This document shows positions 52,352 to 63,798 of a DNA stretch of 64,000 bases, piece after piece. The DNA is from an uncultured Coprococcus sp. (GTDB taxonomy: Bacteria > Bacillota > Clostridia > Lachnospirales > Lachnospiraceae): contig CAKQTZ010000002.1 in the NCBI GenBank assembly GCA_934277375.1, forward strand, positions 248,001 through 312,000. The letters run 5' to 3'. Under the pieces are notes generated by a model that was given only the letters and a program-made list of their open reading frames with translations, ran no database searches and had not been told where the DNA came from. Every line of letters starts with the position of its first letter. The stretch's first letter is position 1. The translations under genes were made by a program, and so were the position numbers.

Positions 52352-53431
52352 ATGGCAATCACAGCAGCTCAGGTTAAAGAGTTAAGAGAGCTCACAGGTG
52401 CCGGTATGATGGATTGCAAGAAGGCACTTGCAGAGACTGATGGTAATATGGAAGCAGCAGTAGATGTACTTCGTAAGAGTGGTGCAGTTAAGGCTGAGAA
52501 GAAGGCAAGCAGAATTGCAGCAGAGGGTATCTGCCGTGCAGCAGTTAACGATACAACAGGTGTTGTTGTTGAGGTTAACTCAGAGACAGATTTCGTTGCT
52601 AAGAATGAGATATTCCAGACATTTGTTCAGCAGATAGCTGATCAGGCACTTGCTTCAGCACTTGTTGGTGGCAAGGATGGCGAGGATGTTGAGGCACTTC
52701 TTGGAGAGAATGGTCTTAAGGAAGAGCTTGTTGACAAGACTGCAACAATCGGAGAGAAGTTATCATTCCGTAGATTTGAGAAGGTTACAGGCGATGTAGT
52801 AGTTGATTACTTACATGGCAATGGTAGAATCGGTGTTCTTGTTGCTGGTGTTGGCGCAAACGATGACGCTGCTAAGGAAGCACTCAAGAATGTTGCTATG
52901 CAGATCGCAGCTATGAATCCACAGTACATCAGCAGAGCTGACATCTCAGCAGACGCTATGGCTAAGCTTAAGGAGATCACAGTTGACAGTGCACTCAATG
53001 CACCTGACACACTTCCAAAGCCTATTCTTAACAAGCTTATCGCAAAGGCTGTTGACGGTGTATGGAGCGCAGAGGATGTAGCTATCTACGAAGAGAAGAA
53101 GAGCAACATGAACTTCTTATTCAACTTCCTTTCAAAGGAGGCAAAGGCACAGCTTGCAGAGCTTGCTATAGCTGATAAGGATGCTATCGTTGCTGATAAG
53201 ATCTTCAATGGTCTTGTTGAGGGACGTATCTCAAAGCAGGTTAAGGAGATCAGCCTTCTTGATCAGGTATATGTTAAGGCTGAGGATGGCAAGCAGACAG
53301 TTGCCAAGTATCTTGAGTCAGTTAACAAGGATCTCAAGATCGCTAAGTTCGTTCGTTTCGAGGTTGGCGAGGGAATGGAGAAGAAGAACGAGGACTTCGC
53401 AGCTGAGGTTGCTAAGCAGATGAACGTTTAA
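52352..53431 (+). CDS. tsf: Elongation factor Ts
   Basis: Nucleotide exchange factor for EF-Tu. 359 residues, longer than the roughly 280-310 usual. The N-terminal UBA-like domain and TDFVAKNEIFQ and the TGAGMMDCKKAL motif are standard. The extra length lies in the C-terminal half (about residues 225-310), where the dimerisation core seems to carry an added helical segment (NFLSKEAKAQLAELAIADKD). GGAGGT precedes the ATG; 30 bases after rpsB. Confidence 0.96.
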   Translation: MAITAAQVKELRELTGAGMMDCKKALAETDGNMEAAVDVLRKSGAVKAEKKASRIAAEGICRAAVNDTTGVVVEVNSETDFVAKNEIFQTFVQQIADQALASALVGGKDGEDVEALLGENGLKEELVDKTATIGEKLSFRRFEKVTGDVVVDYLHGNGRIGVLVAGVGANDDAAKEALKNVAMQIAAMNPQYISRADISADAMAKLKEITVDSALNAPDTLPKPILNKLIAKAVDGVWSAEDVAIYEEKKSNMNFLFNFLSKEAKAQLAELAIADKDAIVADKIFNGLVEGRISKQVKEISLLDQVYVKAEDGKQTVAKYLESVNKDLKIAKFVRFEVGEGMEKKNEDFAAEVAKQMNV

Positions 53432-53460
53432 TCTGATACATTCATACGTATAAATATATA

Positions 53461-53507
53461 AACCCTTACGGATGGTGGAAACTGTTCGTAAGGGTTTTAT
53501 TTTTTTA
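53461..53507 (+). terminator. Terminator after tsf
   Basis: AACCCTTACG (53461-53470) pairs perfectly with CGTAAGGGTT (53487-53496), then TTTATTTTTTT. Confidence 0.93.
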
Positions 53508-53514
53508 AGCTCAG

Positions 53515-53542
53515 TTTAAGTTTGAGGAATATAATGTATAAT
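53515..53542 (+). promoter_or_regulatory. Promoter of the two-component system
   Basis: TATAAT (53537-53542) with a weak -35 TTTAAG (53515-53520) 16 bases upstream. TTTAAG is followed at once by TTTGAG, a short direct repeat that could be a response-regulator site. Confidence 0.45.
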
Positions 53543-53597
53543 ATAGATACGATAAGTGATAGTATTATACATTATGATATGGGACGGAGATGACGCT

Positions 53598-54275
53598 ATG
53601 AGATTACTTTTTGCGGAGGACGAAAAGGCACTTTCGAGTGCATTGCAGGTTATATTAAAACATAATAACTATTCGGTGGATGCTGTGTACAATGGACAGG
53701 ATGCCTATGATTATATAATGACAGGTGTGTATGATGGAGTGATACTTGATGTTATGATGCCTAAAATGGATGGATTCACAGTGTTATCTAAGATCAGGGC
53801 AGAGGGATGTGATGTGCCGGTTATCATGCTCACAGCGAGATCAGAGACAAATGACAAGATAAATGGGCTTGATCTGGGAGCCGATGACTATCTGGCTAAG
53901 CCATTTGAGATGAAAGAACTTCTGGCCAGGATAAGAGCTATAACAAGGAGAAAGAGTGACGCAGTGAGTGCGGAGCTTAAGTTTGGTGATTGTGTGTTAA
54001 ATAGTCTCAATTATGAGCTGACAGCACCCGGTGGAAGCGTGAAACTTCAGAATAAAGAATATCAGATCATGGAACTTCTCATGGCAAATCAGAACGCGAT
54101 AATATCCGCTGAACTTATGATGGAAAAGATATGGGGCTATGAGACGGACACAGAGATAAGTGTGGTATGGGTTAATATATCATATCTCAGAAAAAAGCTG
54201 AATCAGCTTGGCTCCGGGGTGTCGATAAAGGCTGTAAGGAATCAGGGCTACATATTGGAATATAAGAGACCGTGA
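53598..54275 (+). CDS. OmpR/PhoB family response regulator
   Basis: 225 residues. Receiver domain with LFAEDEKAL, the phospho-acceptor Asp in VILDVMMPKMDG (about residue 52), Thr in MLTARSE and Lys in LAKPFEMKEL; a C-terminal winged helix (about 130-225) with VVWVNISYLRKKLNQLG. The ATG at 53598 follows GGAGATGACGCT; upstream in-frame starts give a non-family extension. It is paired with the histidine kinase 51 bases downstream. Targets unknown. Confidence 0.94.
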   Translation: MRLLFAEDEKALSSALQVILKHNNYSVDAVYNGQDAYDYIMTGVYDGVILDVMMPKMDGFTVLSKIRAEGCDVPVIMLTARSETNDKINGLDLGADDYLAKPFEMKELLARIRAITRRKSDAVSAELKFGDCVLNSLNYELTAPGGSVKLQNKEYQIMELLMANQNAIISAELMMEKIWGYETDTEISVVWVNISYLRKKLNQLGSGVSIKAVRNQGYILEYKRP

Positions 54276-54326
54276 TATTGTTCTTTAGGAAGAGGAGATA
54301 AAAATACTAATGCAGAGGTGGCAGAT

Positions 54327-55643
54327 ATGATAAAAAATCTTAGAAAAAGATTTATATTTGCAGCGATGGCGTCCACATTTGGCGTGTTGTTTGTAATAAT
54401 GAGTGTTTTGAATATTGCTAATTATGCAAGATTTGTCTCTCGGGCGGATGATACTCTGACAGAGCTGGCTGACAATGATGGGCAGTTTGACAGCAGGGAT
54501 TTTTTAAAAAAAGGAAATGCCGAAGATGAAGTGGTACAGAGGATTGACGGCGATAAGACAGAAACTGGTGGTGCAGATAAAAACAATGCATCACAGCCTC
54601 CGGATAAGCCTGGCAGAAATATGGATGATAGATTTTCTCCAGAGACACCCTTTCAGACGAGATATTTTTCTGTAGTTGTGTCCGATGGAAAAACCGTTTC
54701 GTATGACCTTGAGAATATTGCGGCAGTGGATGAGACAGATGCTGAGTCTTATGCATTGGAGATAGCAGGTGGAGGGCAGGATGAAGGATTTGTTGATATA
54801 TATAGATACAAGGCTGTATCCTGCGAAGAAGGAACCAGAATCATATTTGTGGATTGTCGTCAGGAGATAGAATCATTCAGAAATACGCTTGTATATAGTG
54901 TGGGAGTATCACTTCTAGGATTTTTGGCAGTGTTCATGCTCGTATTGTTCTGGTCAAAAAAGATATTCAAACCTGTGGCGGAGAGCTATGAGAAACAGAA
55001 ACGCTTTATAACAGATGCAAGTCATGAGATAAAAACACCGTTAACTATAATAGATGCCAACACAGAGGTCATAGAGATGATGAACGGTGAGAGTGAATGG
55101 ACACAGAATACAAGAACCCAGGTCAGAAGGCTCACTGTTCTGACAAATCAAATGGTCGCTCTGTCAAGACTGGATGAAAGCCCTGAGCCAGGAGAGCAGG
55201 CGGAATTTAATCTGTCTGATGTTGCATATGAGGTAATAGATCATTTTTCTACTTTGTCAGAAGTCCGTGATAAAAAGATCAATATGGATATAGACGATGG
55301 AATAATGTATACAGGTGAGGAAAACTCAATAAGACAGCTCATAAGCATACTTGTGGACAATGCTATGAAATATGCAGATAAGACTGCGCCTATAGAAATA
55401 TCATTGAAGCGTGATGGAAGAAAGATCAGATTTACTCTGCGAAATCTTACAGATGGCATGGAGGAAGGCTCTCAGGACATATTATTTGAGAGGTTTTACA
55501 GACCAGACAGTTCCAGAAACTCAGAGACAGGCGGTTCGGGAATTGGATTATCACTGGCAAAATCGATTGTGGAGTCGCATAAAGGTAAAATAACGGCGAG
55601 ATGTGACAAGGAAGGTTATATAACATTTTGCGTTGCCTTGTAG
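54327..55643 (+). CDS. Sensor histidine kinase
   Basis: 438 residues: membrane span 1 (about 9-33), an extracellular sensor region of about 150 residues (acidic, with GNAEDE and PPDKPGR stretches), span 2 (about 190-212), HisKA with the phosphorylated His in DASHEIKTPLTII, and an ATPase domain with ISILVDNAMKYAD (N box) and GGSGIGLSLAKSIVESH (G box). There is no HAMP domain of normal length. The ATG at 54327 is 8 bases after GAGG; a GTG at 54318 overlaps that site. Signal unknown. Confidence 0.93.
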   Translation: MIKNLRKRFIFAAMASTFGVLFVIMSVLNIANYARFVSRADDTLTELADNDGQFDSRDFLKKGNAEDEVVQRIDGDKTETGGADKNNASQPPDKPGRNMDDRFSPETPFQTRYFSVVVSDGKTVSYDLENIAAVDETDAESYALEIAGGGQDEGFVDIYRYKAVSCEEGTRIIFVDCRQEIESFRNTLVYSVGVSLLGFLAVFMLVLFWSKKIFKPVAESYEKQKRFITDASHEIKTPLTIIDANTEVIEMMNGESEWTQNTRTQVRRLTVLTNQMVALSRLDESPEPGEQAEFNLSDVAYEVIDHFSTLSEVRDKKINMDIDDGIMYTGEENSIRQLISILVDNAMKYADKTAPIEISLKRDGRKIRFTLRNLTDGMEEGSQDILFERFYRPDSSRNSETGGSGIGLSLAKSIVESHKGKITARCDKEGYITFCVAL

Positions 55644-55677
55644 GTAAAAGTAATAAATGATTAAGAATAGAAGGTTG

Positions 55678-55734
55678 CCCTGTGCGTGGAATATATGCAG
55701 GTAAATGAGATGTTCCGCGCACAGGGTATTTTTT
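55678..55734 (+). terminator. Terminator after the histidine kinase
   Basis: CCCTGTGCGTGGAA (55678-55691) pairs with TTCCGCGCACAGGG (55713-55726) with one G-T pair; TATTTTTTG follows. Confidence 0.92.
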
Positions 55735-55755
55735 GTGCCTTCTTGTATACTACGG

Positions 55756-59361
<3,606 letters not shown>

Positions 59362-59392
59362 GATCAGGCAAAAAGCATATCCATATATTATG

Positions 59393-59441
59393 ATAAAGGT
59401 GGCCATGCCGGACAAGTTCGGCATGGTTACCTTTATTTTTT
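59393..59441 (+). terminator. Terminator after the galactanase
   Basis: ATAAAGGTGGCCATGCCG (from 59393) pairs with CGGCATGGTTACCTTTAT (to 59435) with one G-T pair, followed by TTTTTT. Confidence 0.93.
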
Positions 59442-59473
59442 GTAAGAAAAATAAAGACAATGTATAATAATAG

Positions 59474-59501
59474 TTGAAAAAGTATCATTAAGTGATATAG
59501 A
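59474..59501 (+). promoter_or_regulatory. Promoter of the purine permease
   Basis: TTGAAA (59474-59479), 16 bases, TATAGA (59496-59501). The leader of about 55 bases is too short and AT-rich to hold a purine riboswitch. Confidence 0.5.
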
Positions 59502-59561
59502 ATTAGATAGTATTTGTTTATATTATAAAATGTATATTAAAAAGAGAAAAGGAGAGTAATC

Positions 59562-61019
59562 ATGGACAAATTCTTCAAAATCTCAGAGCGTGGGTCTACT
59601 ATCAAGACCGAGATCATGGCAGGTCTTACAACGTTCTTCGCCATGGCCTATATCGTTCTGGTCAATCCAAATCAGGTTGCAGGAGAAGGCAGCAATGGCT
59701 GGCTGGCAGGGGCAGTTCCAGACATGGCTGGTGAGCTTGGTACAGTATGGAATGCTGTATTCATCGCATCTATTCTTGTTGCAATAGTTGGAACACTTCT
59801 CATGGCGTTCCTTGCAGACATGCCATTTGCACAGGCCTGTGGAATGGGACTTAACTCATTCTTCTGTACTATCTTCGTAGCTGGTGCAGCATTTGCAGGT
59901 GTTAGTGTTATCAGAGGTTATCAGGCAGGTCTGGTAATAGTCTTGATATCAGGTATCGTGTTCCTGATCCTTTCAGTGACTGGACTTAGAAAGTACATTG
60001 CTGTGGCAATGCCTGAGTGCCTTAAGAAGTCAATTCCTTCAGGTATCGGTCTGTTTATAGCACTTATCGGACTGAAGAATGCAACGCTTATCCAGGACAA
60101 CCCATACACATTTGTTCAGTTCTTTGATTTTCACGGAGTTATCACAGGCGCTGGCAGTACAAAGGAGGCTATTGCCCAGATCGCGCCTCCTGTAGTAGCA
60201 TTTGTTGGATTTATAATCATTGCAATCCTTGCAAAGCTTAAGGTAAAGGGTAACATCATCATAGGTATCCTTGCATCTACAGTTTTATATTACATCATGA
60301 TGCTTCAGGCACCTGACTTTGATTTCTCATCAATCGGACAGTCATTCAAGGATTTCGGTTCAGTCGGATTCCTCGGTGTGTTCCATGGACAGGCATGGAA
60401 GGATGCATTCTCAGCTGAGTATATCGGTGGTGTGTTCTCAGCTATCATGCTCGTTGTCAGCTTTTGTCTGGTAGATATGTTTGATACTATCGGAACTCTC
60501 TATGGTGCAGCTTCCCAGGCTAACATGCTTGACGAGAAGGGTGATCCTATGAAGCTTGACGAGTGTATGATGTGTGACTCTATCGGTACTGTATCAGGTG
60601 CTATTCTCGGAACATCAACATGTACAACATTCGTAGAGTCAGCTTCAGGTATCGCTGCAGGCGGTAGAACAGGACTTACAAGCTTAGTGACAGCACTTTG
60701 CTTTGCAGTATGTCTCTTCCTCAGCCCTGTAGCAAATATCATCCCATCATGTGCAACAGCTCCAGCGCTTATATTCGTAGGTGTGCTTATGGCTAAGAAC
60801 TTTGCTAAGGTTGATATGGAGGACATGCGTTCAGCAGTTCCCGCATTTGTAACATTCCTCATGATGCCACTGACATACTCAATTTCAAATGGTATTGGTC
60901 TTGGTGCTATCACATATGTTCTTATCACACTGTTCACAGGCAAGTATAAGAAGCAGGATATTGTAGTGACAATTATTGCACTCTTATTTATAGTAAAATT
61001 CGTTTCAGTTACTATGTAG
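59562..61019 (+). CDS. NCS2 family guanine/hypoxanthine permease (AzgA-like)
   Basis: 485 residues with about twelve to fourteen membrane segments. The N-terminal RGSTIKTEIMAGLTTFFAMAYIVLVNP, split as STIKTEIMAGLTTFFAMAYI, is the AzgA-branch signature; QACGMGLNSFF, the SIPSGIGLFIALIGLKNA stretch, LVDMFDTIGTLYGAASQ with acidic residue in the substrate site, and STCTTFVESASGIAAGGRTG are also present. It takes up purine bases with protons. GGAGAG precedes the ATG. It stands alone, with promoter and terminator. Confidence 0.93.
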   Translation: MDKFFKISERGSTIKTEIMAGLTTFFAMAYIVLVNPNQVAGEGSNGWLAGAVPDMAGELGTVWNAVFIASILVAIVGTLLMAFLADMPFAQACGMGLNSFFCTIFVAGAAFAGVSVIRGYQAGLVIVLISGIVFLILSVTGLRKYIAVAMPECLKKSIPSGIGLFIALIGLKNATLIQDNPYTFVQFFDFHGVITGAGSTKEAIAQIAPPVVAFVGFIIIAILAKLKVKGNIIIGILASTVLYYIMMLQAPDFDFSSIGQSFKDFGSVGFLGVFHGQAWKDAFSAEYIGGVFSAIMLVVSFCLVDMFDTIGTLYGAASQANMLDEKGDPMKLDECMMCDSIGTVSGAILGTSTCTTFVESASGIAAGGRTGLTSLVTALCFAVCLFLSPVANIIPSCATAPALIFVGVLMAKNFAKVDMEDMRSAVPAFVTFLMMPLTYSISNGIGLGAITYVLITLFTGKYKKQDIVVTIIALLFIVKFVSVTM

Positions 61020-61092
61020 CAGGCGGATAAATGTCCGGTGATACCGGCGGATAAAAAGAGCGGAATTGAAGAGAGGTAGGATACAGTTATGG

Positions 61093-61152
61093 AAATCTCC
61101 ACAGTGCACATAAAAAGATCGTGATGACCATGTGCATTTGTGGAGATTTTTG
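61093..61152 (+). terminator. Terminator after the purine permease
   Basis: AAATCTCCACA (61093-61103) pairs with TGTGGAGATTT (61139-61149), with an inner GTGCACAT/ATGTGCAT stem, then TTTTT. Confidence 0.9.
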
Positions 61153-61192
61153 ATTTGCCAAAGTTGGACTTTTGTAGTATCATACCAAATGT

Positions 61193-61264
61193 GTACCAGT
61201 AGCCAATCGGATACGGCAATGGCCTCCGGAGCCATGACGGGCGGTTCGACTCCGCCCTGGTACG
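61193..61264 (+). tRNA. tRNA-Arg (anticodon CCG)
   Basis: A complete cloverleaf: acceptor GTACCAG (61193-61199)/CTGGTAC (61257-61263); D stem GCC/GGC with a GG-containing loop; anticodon stem ATGGC/GCCAT with loop CTCCGGA, anticodon CCG at 61226-61228; T stem GGCGG/CCGCC with loop TTCGACT; discriminator G at 61264. No CCA is encoded. A short T run (CTTTTTA) follows at once. It reads the CGG arginine codon. No other tRNA is adjacent. Confidence 0.95.
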
Positions 61265-61308
61265 CTTTTTATTTGTGCGAAACTAATGGTAAAAGGGAAG
61301 ACTGACAT

Positions 61309-62151
61309 ATGGCAGATAAAGAACATGAAAACACAAAAGATGTAGAGGTAGAGGCACAGGAAGAGGTAATACAGAAACGGCCTTACGAGGATTATGTCAT
61401 AGAAGATCCTGAGGATATGGATACTGCACCGGATACGGGAGATATGTTTGATGATGATGATCTGTACGATGATTATGATGACAGTAGCTTGTCACTCGGC
61501 CAGAGACGGAGAAAAAGATCAGGCATATCTGGAAGTGTACTTGCATTACTTTGGTGTGTATTTGCCTTGGCACTGGCGGCATATATATATCTGTTTTTTG
61601 TAAATGACAGTATTATATCGGACGATGTGGCGGGGAAAAATAATACAGTAAATATGGACATACCAAAGGATGCCAACTATGAATTGTGTTCTATAGATGA
61701 AATAAACCAGCTTATAAATAATTATTTGCTGGCAAGGACAAAAGCTGATAAGGCAACACTCCAGAGGCTGGTGACTGATCCATCGGAATTTGACGATGAG
61801 GAGAGTCTTAAGAGAGCGGCAGAATATATTACTTCATATAATAGAACCACCTGTTACGCGGTTTCGGGTTATACAGCAGATTCATATATTATATACGAAC
61901 TATCAAATATAACGATAAAGGATGTGACTTCTACACCGTTGGATATAAGATCATTTTATATAGTCAGACAGTCGGATGGAAGTTATAGGATAAAGAATTC
62001 GGGTATGTCGGCTGATGAGAGTGCATATGTAAATGATGTCACTTCTTCTTCTGATATACAGGATATATACAAACATGTTAAGGAGAATAATGATTATCTG
62101 TTAAAGACAGATAAGACATTTAAGGTATTTCAGGAGATGTTGACACAATAA
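61309..62151 (+). CDS. Bitopic membrane protein of unknown function
   Basis: 280 residues, not recognised. A very acidic cytoplasmic N terminus (about residues 1-62, with DDDDLYDDYDD), a basic stop QRRRKR, one membrane span (about 73-98), and an extracellular domain of about 180 residues that looks like a mixed alpha/beta fold of the NTF2/SnoaL size class (helical start IDEINQLINNYLLARTKADK, then strands). Similar one-span proteins are common in Lachnospiraceae. GGGAAG upstream of the ATG. It ends against a shared terminator with the Lrp-type gene. Confidence 0.6.
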   Translation: MADKEHENTKDVEVEAQEEVIQKRPYEDYVIEDPEDMDTAPDTGDMFDDDDLYDDYDDSSLSLGQRRRKRSGISGSVLALLWCVFALALAAYIYLFFVNDSIISDDVAGKNNTVNMDIPKDANYELCSIDEINQLINNYLLARTKADKATLQRLVTDPSEFDDEESLKRAAEYITSYNRTTCYAVSGYTADSYIIYELSNITIKDVTSTPLDIRSFYIVRQSDGSYRIKNSGMSADESAYVNDVTSSSDIQDIYKHVKENNDYLLKTDKTFKVFQEMLTQ

Positions 62152-62161
62152 TATAAAGAGG

Positions 62162-62235
62162 ACGGGGCTGTCTGTACCGACCTCCAATCGTTAGTTTTAT
62201 AACTGACTTTTGGGAATCGGTACAGACAGCCCCGT
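62162..62235. terminator. Bidirectional terminator between convergent genes
   Basis: A perfect 19-bp inverted repeat, 62162-62180 with 62217-62235 (ACGGGGCTGTCTGTACCGA and its complement), between the plus-strand gene ending at 62151 and the minus-strand gene ending at 62242. AT-rich runs are modest on both sides. Confidence 0.85.
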
Positions 62236-62241
62236 TTCTGC

Positions 62242-62706
62242 CTATATAGCTTCAGACGAATCTGCTTCATCAGTATCGATCAATACGCCTCTGGTAGGAA
62301 CCGGAGTAGAGAAGACTATCTGTGTTTCGGTGCTGCCAAATCTCTGGAGCTGTCCGATGAATGAATCGAGATCCATGGTGTTAGGAAAGCAGACCTTCAT
62401 GAGCATGGAGTGCGCACCGGTCACACAGTTGCATTCCAATACATTTGGACATGCCTCAACAAATGGATAGAAGGTTGGCTTCTGTTTTGGATCAAGAGCC
62501 ATGTGTATAAATGCTGTGATGTGATATCCGAGAGCCTCATGGTTGATGCTTGCGTGATATCCTGTAAGTATTCCTGCTTTCTCAAGTCTCTCTATTCTTG
62601 CTGAAACTGCCGGCGAAGAAAGGAAGACCTTGCTGGCCAGATACTTGAGTGGGGTTCTGGCGTTGCCCTGTAAAAGATGAATAATTTTTCTGTCGATGTT
62701 ATCCAT
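62242..62706 (-). CDS. Lrp/AsnC family transcriptional regulator
   Basis: 154 residues. N-terminal helix-turn-helix (DNIDRKIIHLLQGNARTPLKYLASKVFLSSPAVSARIERL, key part LSSPAVSARIERLEKAGI) and a C-terminal RAM ligand-binding domain (YHITAFIHMALDP to about residue 140). It senses amino acids and controls their metabolism or transport in related bacteria; ligand and targets here are unknown. The ATG at 62706 with AGGA about ten bases upstream is preferred to a GTG at 62715. Its leader carries a terminator-like hairpin. Confidence 0.93.
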   Translation of the reverse strand: MDNIDRKIIHLLQGNARTPLKYLASKVFLSSPAVSARIERLEKAGILTGYHASINHEALGYHITAFIHMALDPKQKPTFYPFVEACPNVLECNCVTGAHSMLMKVCFPNTMDLDSFIGQLQRFGSTETQIVFSTPVPTRGVLIDTDEADSSEAI

Positions 62707-62731
62707 AATATGCACTTCCTTTTCCTAAAAT

Positions 62732-62765
62732 AAAAAAAGGTGCGTTTCCGAAGAAACACACCTTT
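62732..62765 (-). terminator. Terminator-like hairpin in the Lrp-type gene leader
   Basis: On the minus strand, AAAGGTGTGTTTC and GAAACGCACCTTT pair (62753-62765 with 62736-62748, one mismatch) around a TTCG loop, then TTTTTTT (62738-62732). It lies between the promoter and the ribosome site, so it could act as an attenuator. No upstream minus-strand gene exists for it to terminate. Confidence 0.7.
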
Positions 62766-62776
62766 GCGTTTGTTTT

Positions 62777-62805
62777 AATATACATTAATTGATAAAAAAA
62801 ATCAA
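62777..62805 (-). promoter_or_regulatory. Promoter of the Lrp-type gene
   Basis: Read on the minus strand: TTGATT (62805-62800), 17 bases, TATATT (62782-62777). Transcription would start near 62770, a few bases before the hairpin. Confidence 0.65.
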
Positions 62806-63020
62806 GGACTTTTACAAAATTAATTTAACTGAATCTTTGCTGTGGGTTATACATAGTGTGATGAATGGTTCACAAAATGAAAAATAAATGGTATGATGGT
62901 TCTGCATATTGGTTAGAATTTACTGGCTTTGGTCTGGCTGATACATGGTGTATGCTGACCAGGAATTAGAATGTGAGATATGTATTAATAATATAGAAAA
63001 ATAATAACAGAGGAAAGATT
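62806..63020. other. Intergenic DNA before the pseudouridine synthase gene
   Basis: AT-rich, no coding potential. A weak hairpin TGGTC/GACCA spans about 62931-62962. I could not assign a confident promoter; AGAGGAAAG at 63010-63018 is the ribosome site of the next gene. Confidence 0.4.
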
Positions 63021-63725
63021 ATGGCGGATGGAATAAGACTTAACAAATATCTAAGCGAGGCGGGCGTGTGCTCAAGGCGCGCTGCGGATACACATATAGA
63101 GAATGGAAAGGTTACGATCAACGGAGAGACTGCAGTCATGGGTCAGAAGGTCATGCCCGGGGATGTGGTGACATTCATGGGCAGGAAGGTTCAGCAGAAG
63201 GATAGGACAGTGATCCTGGCATATAATAAGCCGATAGGACTTACCTGTACAGCGAGCAAGGCTGATCCAGACAACATATTTGATCACATAGATTATCCGA
63301 TCAGACTTCAGTACGTGGGAAGGCTGGATAAGGACTCCCAGGGGCTACTTCTTCTGACAAATGATGGCGACCTGTCAAATGCCATTCAGAAGTCGGTGAA
63401 CAACCACGAGAAGGAATACAGGGTGCGGGTGAACCGTGAGATAACAGAGGACTTCATCAGGAAGATGTCAGACGGAGTGCCTATACTTGATACAGTGACA
63501 AAGAAATGTAAGGTGCGCAAGATAGATGACAGGTCATTCATGATAGTGCTGACGCAGGGACTCAACAGACAGATCAGACGAATGTGTGATGCATTGGGTT
63601 ACAGGGTAGTGAACCTGAAGAGAGTCAGGGTCTGCAACGTGAAGCTTGGCAATATGAGACCTGGAGAGCTCAGGGAGCTCAGCCGCGAGGAAGAGGCAGA
63701 GCTGAGAAGGATCGTGGGGATGTAG
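63021..63725 (+). CDS. 23S rRNA pseudouridine synthase, RluF-like (RsuA family)
   Basis: 234 residues. N-terminal S4 RNA-binding domain (IRLNKYLSEAGVCSRRAAD) and the RsuA/RluB/E/F catalytic core with the active Asp in YVGRLDKDSQGLLLLTNDG (about residue 102), KEYRVRVN and the GLNRQIRRMCDALGYRVVNLKRVR block (GLNRQIRRM is the key string). The QIRRMC spelling and size fit the RluF branch, which modifies U2604 of 23S rRNA in E. coli; the exact target in this organism is inferred. Confidence 0.88.
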   Translation: MADGIRLNKYLSEAGVCSRRAADTHIENGKVTINGETAVMGQKVMPGDVVTFMGRKVQQKDRTVILAYNKPIGLTCTASKADPDNIFDHIDYPIRLQYVGRLDKDSQGLLLLTNDGDLSNAIQKSVNNHEKEYRVRVNREITEDFIRKMSDGVPILDTVTKKCKVRKIDDRSFMIVLTQGLNRQIRRMCDALGYRVVNLKRVRVCNVKLGNMRPGELRELSREEEAELRRIVGM

Positions 63726-63798
63726 CGGAAAGTGTTTTATATTGTGATAGGAAGAGTGTATATAGGATTTTATGAGGCAGTATCTGCCGGGGGTGTGC

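Noticed and set aside
59442..59561. Purine riboswitch before the purine permease
   Set aside because: The leader from the predicted promoter is about 55 bases and AT-rich, with no three-way junction or the conserved loop sequences.
61020..61060. Repeat GGCGGATAAA twice after the purine permease
   Set aside because: Two 10-base copies 25 bases apart with no stem or further copies; not enough to call an element.
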